From Bacteroidota bacterium (GTDB taxonomy: Bacteria; Bacteroidota; Bacteroidia; Bacteroidales; FEN-979), in contig JAPLDJ010000017.1 of the NCBI GenBank assembly GCA_026391805.1, positions 83,378-143,367 of the forward strand: DNA of 59,990 nt, read 5' to 3'. A program made the translations under genes and the position numbers. Below, piece after piece: positions 35,096 through 42,856 of the stretch (positions are counted from its first letter, which is position 1; each line of letters opens with the position of its first letter). A model generated the notes under the pieces. It made no database searches. It saw only the letters and a list, made by a program, of their open reading frames with translations, and was not told the DNA's origin.

Positions 35096-36619
35096 TCAAT
35101 GACGTATAACCACTCCTTTTTTAAATATCATCTCATGATCTTTGCGGATGATAAGAATATAATAACCTTCGCCAAGGTTGGTCATCTTGATATCCATTAT
35201 GGAGGATGTACCCTCCGGGACATCCTGGTGAAGCACTGTTTTACCCGTCAGGTCGATGACATCAATGTCGCAGGGGGTTGAGGATCCGTCTGCAAGAGCA
35301 ACATGAAGCAGGTCTGAACAAGGATTCGGATAGATCTTTATTTCATTCCCATTAACATCTGCGGATGCTGATTTCATAGTATTGTGCGTGATGTTTGAAG
35401 CAAGGATAGTGAAATTGTTATCACTGAAATCAAAAACGGTGTTCGTTGCCGAATTACTGAGCGCCATCACTTTTACCTTGTAGTCGTTGCCTGCAGGAAT
35501 GGTTGCAGGAATGGCCCAGTAGCAGGATCCGTTGCTTGGTGTCTGGGCGCTGATCAGGGAGTTGTATACCCCTCCTTTCCAGAGTTCGACCCTAACATCC
35601 TGGGGTATATTGTCAAGCCAGGTAATGATATGTGTTGTTCCCCTTGCCCAGACCTCACCGCCATTGGGCGAAGTGACGATAATATAAGGCCCCTGGTTGA
35701 TGGTGAAATTGGCATCACTGAAGTCATAATTCGCGGTGGAAGAGGTTCCGCCGATGATCTTCACCTTGTAATCATTTCCTGCAACAATTGCGGCTGGAAT
35801 GGTCCAGCTGTAAGGACCGGTTGTGGAGTTGCAGATCAGGGAATTGTAAACGCCGCCTTTCCACAATTCGATCCTCACATTTTCTGCTATGCAGTCGATC
35901 CAAGAGATCACATAAGTGCCCCCTCCGTACCAGACCTCACCCCCATTCGGAACAAGAAGGATTAAGCATTGGCTGCCAATCGTGAAATTGGCGTTGCTGA
36001 AATCGTAAACGGTCGTGGCAGTTCCTGAATTAAGGGGAACCATGATCTTGATTTTGTAATCATTTCCGTTCACCAGCGTATTGTTGTTCGGGATCGCCCA
36101 GTAATAACTTCCCGTGGAAGGAGTGGAGGCAGTGATAAGAGAATTGTACACCCCGCCTTTCCAAAGTTCGATCCTGACATTTTCACAAACATTATCCGTC
36201 CAGGTTATCAGGTGCGTGGTCCCTTTCTGCCATACTTCCCCTCCGTTGGGTGAAATAACGGTGATCGACCCAGGGCTGATCGTAAAGTTATTGTTGCTGA
36301 AATCATATCCCGCTGAACTGGTAAGGCTGGAAATTTTGACCTTATAAGTATTTGCCGGCGCCAGCGCATAGGAAGGGATCCATGTATAAGTGCTCATCCC
36401 GGCCGGAACCTGGCTGCAGATGGTCTGGCAGAATGCACCGTTCTTGTACAATTCAATTTTGACGGACATCGGAGCAGCCGTAATCCACTGAATTGCATAA
36501 GGACAACCGATGGTCCAGTTTTCACCTCCGTTCGGAGCTACCACTGTTATAATGGCATTCTGACTGTGAAGCGTCGATGTGAAAACCAGGAAAAGAAATA
36601 GAATGTAAATTCTTTTCAT
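35096..36619 (-). CDS. T9SS-exported protein with four PNGGE/W repeats
   Basis: The 507-residue protein has a signal peptide (MKRIYILFLFLVFTSTLHSQ). Four repeats of about 100 residues follow, each VxxPNGGEVWxxGTTHxITWxD, RIELWKGGVYNSLI, Y.WAIP, GNDYKVKI and DFSDxNFTI. They match the Kre9/Knh1-type Ser-Thr-rich GPI-anchored domain seen in bacterial surface proteins. The last 80 residues form a type A T9SS sorting domain (IKIYPNPCSDLLHVAL to FKKGVVIRH). The ATG at 36619 fits the promoter 18 bases upstream; the longer frame from 36712 would start before the promoter. The function is unknown. Confidence 0.88.
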   Translation of the reverse strand: MKRIYILFLFLVFTSTLHSQNAIITVVAPNGGENWTIGCPYAIQWITAAPMSVKIELYKNGAFCQTICSQVPAGMSTYTWIPSYALAPANTYKVKISSLTSSAGYDFSNNNFTISPGSITVISPNGGEVWQKGTTHLITWTDNVCENVRIELWKGGVYNSLITASTPSTGSYYWAIPNNNTLVNGNDYKIKIMVPLNSGTATTVYDFSNANFTIGSQCLILLVPNGGEVWYGGGTYVISWIDCIAENVRIELWKGGVYNSLICNSTTGPYSWTIPAAIVAGNDYKVKIIGGTSSTANYDFSDANFTINQGPYIIVTSPNGGEVWARGTTHIITWLDNIPQDVRVELWKGGVYNSLISAQTPSNGSCYWAIPATIPAGNDYKVKVMALSNSATNTVFDFSDNNFTILASNITHNTMKSASADVNGNEIKIYPNPCSDLLHVALADGSSTPCDIDVIDLTGKTVLHQDVPEGTSSIMDIKMTNLGEGYYILIIRKDHEMIFKKGVVIRH

Positions 36620-36636
36620 AACAGTTAATTTTTTCA

Positions 36637-36667
36637 CAAAGTTAAACCGAAAAACCCCGTCTGTCAA
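36637..36667 (-). promoter_or_regulatory. Promoter for the four-repeat cargo gene
   Basis: The minus strand carries TTG (36665-36667), 20 bases, then TAACTTTG (36637-36644). It lies just past the stop of the upstream TPR gene and gives a leader of about 11 bases. Confidence 0.7.
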
Positions 36668-36708
36668 GTGAAAAGCAGGGATAATTGCCTTTATATGAGA
36701 CTTCAGGA

Positions 36709-38712
36709 TCATTTACTGCAGTAAAGCTCCAGCAGTCTTTCCGCTTCCGGGAATCCGAGCTTCTGAGCCGTTCTCCAGTCATCGCATGCGCCGGGAAGGT
36801 CTTTTGCCATGTATTTCGCCATGCCGCGGTCAAGGTAGGCTTCAGCATACCGGTCGCTGAGAGATATGACCTTGTCAAAATCCTCAATGGAACCCTGGAA
36901 ATCCTGGAGCTTGTAGCGCAATACGCCGCGGTTGATCAGGGCGTCGGTGTACTTCCCGTCGAGCTGAATGGCCCGGTTGAAGTCCTCCATGGCCCGGTTG
37001 TCTTCCTGGAGTTTGAGGGCCAGCAAACCGCGGTTGTAAAACGCCTGCGGGTTATTTTCATGCATTGCGATCGACTTGTTAAGGTCTTCAAGGGCTCCCT
37101 TGAAATCATTTACTTCGGTTTTCAGAAAACCCCTTTCCGTATAACCCTGGTAGAACATCGGGTTCAGTGAGAGCACCGTATCATATTCCCGGATGGCATC
37201 CTGGTGAAGGCCCATTTTCCTTTTTATTGTGGCCAGGTCAACATGAGGTTCGAACCAGTCGGCCTTAAGACGTGCAGCTTTTTCATAATCGCCCAGTGCC
37301 CCCAGCGTATCGTTCAGCATTTCGCGTGCAAATCCCCGGTTGATATACGCTTCAGGATATTCCGGGAAAAGGCCCAGGCTCAGGTTGTAATCTTTAATGG
37401 CTCCCGTAAAATCATTTTCGAAATTCATCCGGACTGCACCACGGTTGAAAAAACCGACGGCCGATGCCGGGTTGTTCTCAACAGAAAGATCATAATATGA
37501 CATCGGGGTCCTGTAATTTCCGGAATAAATGTATGTATATGCACCGAAAACCGGAATGATCAACAGAAGGATCACCGGCAGGGTCTTATTCTCTTTAATT
37601 TTCGGTGCCCGGGTGAGCAAGGTGAAAAGAAAAAGCATGATCCCCACAAGTGGCAGGTAAGCCCGGTGCTCCATATAGTCGCATGCAGAAGAACCGAACT
37701 TGTTGATGTACATGATCTGCGGTGTGACAAACAGCAGAAACCAGGCCAGCCCAAACAGAAAAATCTTTCCGGATCCTGAATTGTAGCGAACCGATATCCA
37801 GATTAGCAGTCCGAATAAAACTATTCCCAGGATTGTAATAACCAGGCTGAAAGCCGGCATGGGCCCCAGGCCGACAGGGAGGAAGAACTTCAGGATAAAT
37901 TCAGGAATCGTCCTTAAATGAACCAGGAATGGCAGAAAACCGAACTGTCCCTCCGGAACCACGATCTTCACGACATCATTCCGGATGTACATGAACAAAA
38001 GGAAAAAGGCAACGGAAAAGAGGGCAGGAATGATCAATCCAATGTAGGAGACCTTTTTCTCATTCTCAAACGCCAGGTACCAGAGAAGGCAGATAACAGG
38101 AATGATCACCGCAGCTTCCTTGGAGAACTGGGCAAGTGCGAAGAACAGGATATTCAGGGCCAAAAACCAGTAATTCCCGCTCCTGATATAGCGGATGAAA
38201 AAGATAAAAGAGGCAATCCCGAACAGGGCCAGAAACATATCGCCACGTGACGGGGCCCATGCGACCGTCTGAACGAAAAGAGGATGGACCGCGAATATCA
38301 GTGTCAGCAACAGTGCCATTCTACTGTTTTTCCCGAACAGGTTCAACAGGTAAAAGATCAGCGAGCAGGTGACAAAATGGATCAGGATGTTCGACAGGTA
38401 GTAGGCCCATCCGTTCTGACCGCTCAGGTGAGCATCGATCATGAACGAGAGGTTTTGCAGCGGACGGTAGAAATCGCCGCCTTTGTTGAAAAACGGGTTG
38501 GTCAGAAAGGCTTCTTTCAGGTTTCCGAAATCGGTCAGAAATCCGATGTTGTTCAGGATGATGTTGGTTTCGTCGAGTTTGCCGAGGGAAAAGAACAGGA
38601 TACGGCCGTAAACCAGAAAAATGACAAAGAAAATGACCAGGTAAACCAGGGGAAACCGCAGGATTTTTTCCCCGATCGTCGCATTCTCCTTCGTGTTGTT
38701 TTTTTTACTCAT
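36709..38712 (-). CDS. Polytopic membrane protein with C-terminal TPRs (TMTC / O-mannosyltransferase-like)
   Basis: The 667-residue protein has about ten to twelve membrane helices in its first 400 residues and seven to eight TPR units from about residue 420. The first extracytoplasmic loop has LDETNIILNN and FYRPLQNLSF. An acidic residue near the first helix and the RPL motif are typical of TMTC-type glycosyltransferases related to protein O-mannosyltransferases. It may therefore glycosylate exported proteins using a lipid-linked sugar. That is inference: bacterial members are poorly characterised and some may be inactive. The ATG at 38712 agrees with the promoter 36 bases upstream. Confidence 0.75.
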   Translation of the reverse strand: MSKKNNTKENATIGEKILRFPLVYLVIFFVIFLVYGRILFFSLGKLDETNIILNNIGFLTDFGNLKEAFLTNPFFNKGGDFYRPLQNLSFMIDAHLSGQNGWAYYLSNILIHFVTCSLIFYLLNLFGKNSRMALLLTLIFAVHPLFVQTVAWAPSRGDMFLALFGIASFIFFIRYIRSGNYWFLALNILFFALAQFSKEAAVIIPVICLLWYLAFENEKKVSYIGLIIPALFSVAFFLLFMYIRNDVVKIVVPEGQFGFLPFLVHLRTIPEFILKFFLPVGLGPMPAFSLVITILGIVLFGLLIWISVRYNSGSGKIFLFGLAWFLLFVTPQIMYINKFGSSACDYMEHRAYLPLVGIMLFLFTLLTRAPKIKENKTLPVILLLIIPVFGAYTYIYSGNYRTPMSYYDLSVENNPASAVGFFNRGAVRMNFENDFTGAIKDYNLSLGLFPEYPEAYINRGFAREMLNDTLGALGDYEKAARLKADWFEPHVDLATIKRKMGLHQDAIREYDTVLSLNPMFYQGYTERGFLKTEVNDFKGALEDLNKSIAMHENNPQAFYNRGLLALKLQEDNRAMEDFNRAIQLDGKYTDALINRGVLRYKLQDFQGSIEDFDKVISLSDRYAEAYLDRGMAKYMAKDLPGACDDWRTAQKLGFPEAERLLELYCSK

Positions 38713-38747
38713 GATGACAGCTTTGTTTTTCCAGAACAACGGCCGTC

Positions 38748-38755
38748 CAAAATTA
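38748..38755 (-). promoter_or_regulatory. Promoter -7 box for the TPR membrane protein
   Basis: The minus strand reads TAATTTTG, an exact -7 match. Initiation near 38741 supports translation from 38712 rather than from 38739. Confidence 0.5.
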
Positions 38756-38822
38756 TTTAAATTTATTCATGGGAATGGAAATAATTTTCAGGACTTCGCT
38801 TACCTTCGTTGAAAATTCAGGC

Positions 38823-39854
38823 ATGAAGATCCCGCTGCAAGGAAACCGGCTGACATTCTTTCCAGGAGCAATCCTGGTCGCGGTATTCATGCTGCTGGCG
38901 CCGGCAGGACAGCGGGCGGAGAAAGTTCCTGACAATCCCTGCTTCATCATTACAAGCACTCTTTCTTTTCCAGGTATTTCTTTCAGGACCGGTGGCGCCA
39001 TGGGCGAGCTTGAAATGGTGATCATCCCGTTGAAACGGGTTGGAAATTTATTCATGATCGAGGCAAAGATCGATGATGAGACGGGTAATTTCCTTTTTGA
39101 TACCGGGGCATCACAGCTTGTTCTGAATACAACCTATTTCAGGAAATACATCACCATTGATGAAACGGAAGCAAGGGGCGTCACAGGCCTGACCGGTTCC
39201 ATCCGCCGTACTACGGTCAAACGGATGCAGGTAGCCGGACTTATATACAACAACATTACCGCAGACGTAACTGAGCTTGGCCACATTGAAAACAGGAGGG
39301 GCGTGAAAGTTCTCGGGTTATTCGGACTGAGCATGTTAAAAGGCCTCGAAATGGTCATCGACCTGAAGAACAATGAGCTTCGTCTTTACAGATTGGATAA
39401 GGACGGAAACAGGATCGGCGCTCACAGGGAAGAGTTCAGGGCCGATATCACTGCAAAAGTGGTCGAGTATCACAATGTTCTTTTCATGAAGGCCAGGATC
39501 GGGGGAAAAGAGCTTGATTTCTGCCTGGATACCGGAGCCGAATCGAATGTGCTGAACTGTTATGCTCCCAGGAAAGTAATGAGTACCGTGACCATACTCC
39601 GCCGGTCGGATATGATGGGTGTTGGTACTGATAAGGCCGAAGTGCTCTTCGGGGATCTGAATGATTTCAATGTGGGTGAACATCCGATCCCTGGCATGCA
39701 GGCGATCATTGCCAGCCTGAATGCACTGGCCACATCGTATGGTTACCCGATCGACGGGATGCTGGGGTATGATTTCTTTTCAAAAGGGAAAGTATGCATT
39801 AATTTAGTAAAGAACGAACTGAAGATCAGTTTAAACAAAGCGGGAAAGAATTGA
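38823..39854 (+). CDS. Exported two-domain retropepsin-like aspartic protease
   Basis: The protein is about 343 residues from the ATG at 38823. That start gives a short basic n-region before FFPGAILVAVFMLLAPAG; an ATG at 38769 is also possible. Each half has an aspartic protease motif: FLFDTGASQLVLN and FCLDTGAESNVLN. Each is followed by the glycine-containing strand of the fold (VLGLFGLSMLKG and GMLGYDFFSKG). Together they could form a pseudo-dimeric active site with both aspartates present. The stop overlaps the TTG start of the next gene as TTGA, so the two are probably translated together. Confidence 0.82.
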   Translation: MKIPLQGNRLTFFPGAILVAVFMLLAPAGQRAEKVPDNPCFIITSTLSFPGISFRTGGAMGELEMVIIPLKRVGNLFMIEAKIDDETGNFLFDTGASQLVLNTTYFRKYITIDETEARGVTGLTGSIRRTTVKRMQVAGLIYNNITADVTELGHIENRRGVKVLGLFGLSMLKGLEMVIDLKNNELRLYRLDKDGNRIGAHREEFRADITAKVVEYHNVLFMKARIGGKELDFCLDTGAESNVLNCYAPRKVMSTVTILRRSDMMGVGTDKAEVLFGDLNDFNVGEHPIPGMQAIIASLNALATSYGYPIDGMLGYDFFSKGKVCINLVKNELKISLNKAGKN

Positions 39855-41299
39855 AAAAACAGGCAACATACATCCTGACCCTGATCTTTCTTTTATCAGT
39901 GTTTCCGGTCCTGGCACAGTTCAACCCGAAAACGATCTGCCGGGTCGAAAACGGAAAGATCTATTTCAGGATCGACCTGAACTGGACAAAGGCGCAGCAG
40001 AAAGAGCTGATCCGGCTGTTCGATCTTGATACCATCGTGGTGCAGGGTGTATATAACGGGAAAGAAAACATCACCGTAAAAGGCACAAGCTGGCAGGTGG
40101 TTAAGCTGAACGATCACCTGGTGGAGTTGTCGAAACTCCTGGCAGCGATGCCGGTGAGAGCGCCTTCTTCCAATGACATCATTATGCTGGACGACCGCTG
40201 GCTGAATGCGGAAGGGGCCGCCGAACGCGTGTCGGTGACCTTCGGCGTCAACAGGTTCACCCGCTATTCCGTGTTTCAGTACAGCAGAGGAATTGCCCGT
40301 TTCTTCCTGCCCGGCAACCTGAATGCAAAACAGGTCTTCCTTTCGGGATCCTTCAATGCCTGGAGTACGACGAATCTTAAGATGAACCCCTGCGACTCCG
40401 GCTGGACAATCAGCCTGAAGCTGTTGCCCGGGAAATATTCCTACAAATACATCATCGACGGAAAATGGACGCCCGATCCCTATAACAGGCTGAAGGAATC
40501 GGATACCTACGACAGCTACAATTCTGTTCTTTACTGCTACAATTATCTCTTCCGGCTGAAAGGGTATTCATCTGCACACAAAGTCATTCTTGCCGGAAGT
40601 TTCAACAACTGGAATGAAAAGGAGCTGAAAATGATCCCGTTGGCCGGCGGCTGGGCGCTTTCACTCTACCTGCGGGAAGGGACCTATATCTACAAGTACA
40701 TTGTGGATGATGCCTGGATAACCGATCCCCAGAACGAACTCAAACGGCCCGACGGCAAGGGTAATTTCAATTCCGTAATGGGAATCGGCGACAGCCTCAT
40801 ATTCCGGCTGAATGGATTCCTTTCAGCGAAGAAGGTGATCCTCTCCGGGAACTTCAACAACTGGAATGAAGCGGAACTGGAGATGGAAAAAACCGCACAG
40901 GGATGGCAGCTCTGGTATGTGCTGGGCCCCGGCAACTACGAGTATAAATTCATTGTTGACGGAAAATGGATGACCGATCCTGCCAATCCCAACAGCACCG
41001 GCGAAGGTGAATACCAGAATTCGGTCCTGGCCCACAAAGCCAACCATGTTTTCACGCTGAACAAGTACCCTCAAGCAAATAAGGTGATCGTAACCGGCAG
41101 CTTTAACGGCTGGAACAAATCCAATTTTAAAATGGTGAAGAAGGGAGAAACATGGACTTTCCCCATCTACCTTATTCCCGGGAAATACTCTTATAAGTTC
41201 ATTGTGGATGATGAATGGATCCTTGATCCGGCAAATGAACTTTGGGAAACAAATGAATATGGAACCGGTAATTCGGTGCTCTGGGTTGAACCAAGGTAA
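39851..41299 (+). CDS. Exported protein with four glycogen-binding-like (CBM48/AMPK) domains
   Basis: The 482-residue protein starts at TTG, overlapping the protease stop. A signal peptide (KKQATYILTLIFLL to LAQF) leads to a unique 120-residue region. Four tandem units of about 82 residues follow (148-228, 229-312, 313-394, 395-480). Each has the pattern VxLxGSFNxWN, a central W, and G.Y.YK(Y/F)I(V/I)D..W..DP.N, the hallmark of AMPK-type glycogen-binding modules. No catalytic domain is present. Secretion of four such modules is unusual, since the family mostly binds cytoplasmic alpha-glucans. They could bind starch-like polymers or act as an Ig-like scaffold. Confidence 0.85.
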   Translation: MKKQATYILTLIFLLSVFPVLAQFNPKTICRVENGKIYFRIDLNWTKAQQKELIRLFDLDTIVVQGVYNGKENITVKGTSWQVVKLNDHLVELSKLLAAMPVRAPSSNDIIMLDDRWLNAEGAAERVSVTFGVNRFTRYSVFQYSRGIARFFLPGNLNAKQVFLSGSFNAWSTTNLKMNPCDSGWTISLKLLPGKYSYKYIIDGKWTPDPYNRLKESDTYDSYNSVLYCYNYLFRLKGYSSAHKVILAGSFNNWNEKELKMIPLAGGWALSLYLREGTYIYKYIVDDAWITDPQNELKRPDGKGNFNSVMGIGDSLIFRLNGFLSAKKVILSGNFNNWNEAELEMEKTAQGWQLWYVLGPGNYEYKFIVDGKWMTDPANPNSTGEGEYQNSVLAHKANHVFTLNKYPQANKVIVTGSFNGWNKSNFKMVKKGETWTFPIYLIPGKYSYKFIVDDEWILDPANELWETNEYGTGNSVLWVEPR

Positions 41300-41346
41300 A
41301 GCCGAGGATGCTTGATTAATATCAGCCATCTCTGAAAATAAGAAAC

Positions 41347-41931
41347 ATGAACAAATCCCTTCTTTTCATCGCTTTTATCCTTTTGCTTGGACCCGGACAG
41401 GCAAATGCACAGCGGTACCGCTGGGACATCAAAACCCTGACCGACACAGCAGGAGAGCGGGTGTTTAAACTTAAAGCGCAGAAGGAAACCCTCAGGGACC
41501 TTGCCGATCCCCTTGTCACGCAGCGACCGAAAAAATCAGAGATGAAACCGGGCATACGGGCTCATGCTGAAAAACGTAAGGTGATCATCACAGGGGATAT
41601 CATCAAATACGGACGTGAAGATGACCGGGATTACCACCTCGTCGTAAAGAGTCCCGACGGGGGCCAGACGCTGATTGCCGAGATCCCTGACCCCGGCATT
41701 CCTGAATTAAACCACCATCCTGACCTTGCAGCCTGCTGCAAGGAATGCCGGAAGGTTATTGATGATAAGCTGGGGATTCCTACCACTGATGTGAAACCGG
41801 TACTACGGATCCTGAGGGTTAAGATCACCGGGGTGGTTTTCTTTGATCAGAAAACCCATGGGAAAGGACATGCTGAAAACGGTGTCGAGATCCATCCCGT
41901 TCTGCACATCGAGGTCATCAAGGAGAAATAA
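41347..41931 (+). CDS. Secreted protein of unknown function
   Basis: The 194-residue protein has a clear signal peptide (MNKSLLFIAFILLL to ANAQ). A mixed alpha/beta region follows: VIITGDIIKYGREDDRDYHLVV, TLIAEIPDPG, a pair of cysteines in AACCKECRK, then LRILRVKITGVVFFDQ and a final HGKGHAENGVEIHPVLHIEV. The EIHPV ending recurs in small secreted proteins of Bacteroidota. I do not recognise a named family. It lies 47 bases after the glycogen-binding-like gene and 92 before the M48 peptidase, all on one strand. Confidence 0.7.
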   Translation: MNKSLLFIAFILLLGPGQANAQRYRWDIKTLTDTAGERVFKLKAQKETLRDLADPLVTQRPKKSEMKPGIRAHAEKRKVIITGDIIKYGREDDRDYHLVVKSPDGGQTLIAEIPDPGIPELNHHPDLAACCKECRKVIDDKLGIPTTDVKPVLRILRVKITGVVFFDQKTHGKGHAENGVEIHPVLHIEVIKEK

Positions 41932-42023
41932 AATACATTCCGCATTTCACGATCCGTAATTTTGGAAACCCGGTGAAATTGGATTATCTTTACGGGAGAT
42001 ATCTTATTAAAAACAGATTGGTT

Positions 42024-42839
42024 ATGAAGACAATTGTACGGACCGGAAATGTTATTCTCATTGCCGGTATATTCCTAATCATGGGTGCCTGTTCAAAGAG
42101 TGATAACCCCATACCCATCACAATCTTTTCCGTCAACGATGACATTGCCATGGGGCTGCAGATGGATCAGGAGATCACCGGCGATCCGGCCCATTACCCG
42201 GTACTGGATTCGGTATCGTATGCTTCTGCCTATGCCCATCTGTATCAGATTCGCAATACCATCCTGGCTTCCGGGAAACTGCAGTATGCGAATACATTTG
42301 AGTGGAAGATCAGGATTATCCGTGACGACAGCGTGGTTAATGCATTCTGTATTCCCGGTGGAAACATATACATATACACGGGGATCATTAAGTTTCTTGA
42401 CAATGAGGCGGAATTTGCAGGAGTGCTTGCACACGAAATGGCACATGCCGACCTCAGGCATACATCGCAGCAGCTTACCCTTATATACGGTGAAAGCCTA
42501 CTGCTGAACCTGATCCTCGGAAACAATCCGTCAGAACTTGCCCAGATCATTGCCAACCTTGCCGCCGGCCTTGGAAACCTCGCATACAGCCGGACCCACG
42601 AGTATAAAGCCGACGAATATGCCGTGAAATACCTTTATCCTACGAAATACGATGCTGCTTCCCTCGGTGATTTCTTTATAAAAATGGAAGGGGCGCCAAC
42701 ACCTCCTGTATTCCTTAGCTCCCATCCTTCACCGGAGGACCGGCTCGATAAAATCAATCAAACGTTCAACTCCCTGGGAGGGGTTCACGGAGGGACATTT
42801 GAAACAGATTACCAGCAGTTCAAGGGTCTGCTTCCATAA
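42024..42839 (+). CDS. M48-family metalloprotease lipoprotein
   Basis: The 271-residue product has a lipoprotein signal with lipobox MGAC (Cys23), so it is probably membrane-anchored in the periplasm. The zinc motif is HEMAH at residues 137-141 in GVLAHEMAHADLRH, and the third ligand Glu is in YKADEYAVKYL. This is the BepA/YfgC-like exported M48 group, which trims or rescues outer-membrane proteins, without the TPR part of BepA. The ATG at 42024 was chosen because it starts the lipoprotein signal. It converges on the next gene with an 18-base gap. Confidence 0.9.
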   Translation: MKTIVRTGNVILIAGIFLIMGACSKSDNPIPITIFSVNDDIAMGLQMDQEITGDPAHYPVLDSVSYASAYAHLYQIRNTILASGKLQYANTFEWKIRIIRDDSVVNAFCIPGGNIYIYTGIIKFLDNEAEFAGVLAHEMAHADLRHTSQQLTLIYGESLLLNLILGNNPSELAQIIANLAAGLGNLAYSRTHEYKADEYAVKYLYPTKYDAASLGDFFIKMEGAPTPPVFLSSHPSPEDRLDKINQTFNSLGGVHGGTFETDYQQFKGLLP

Positions 42840-42856
42840 AAAGCAATACCTTAAAC

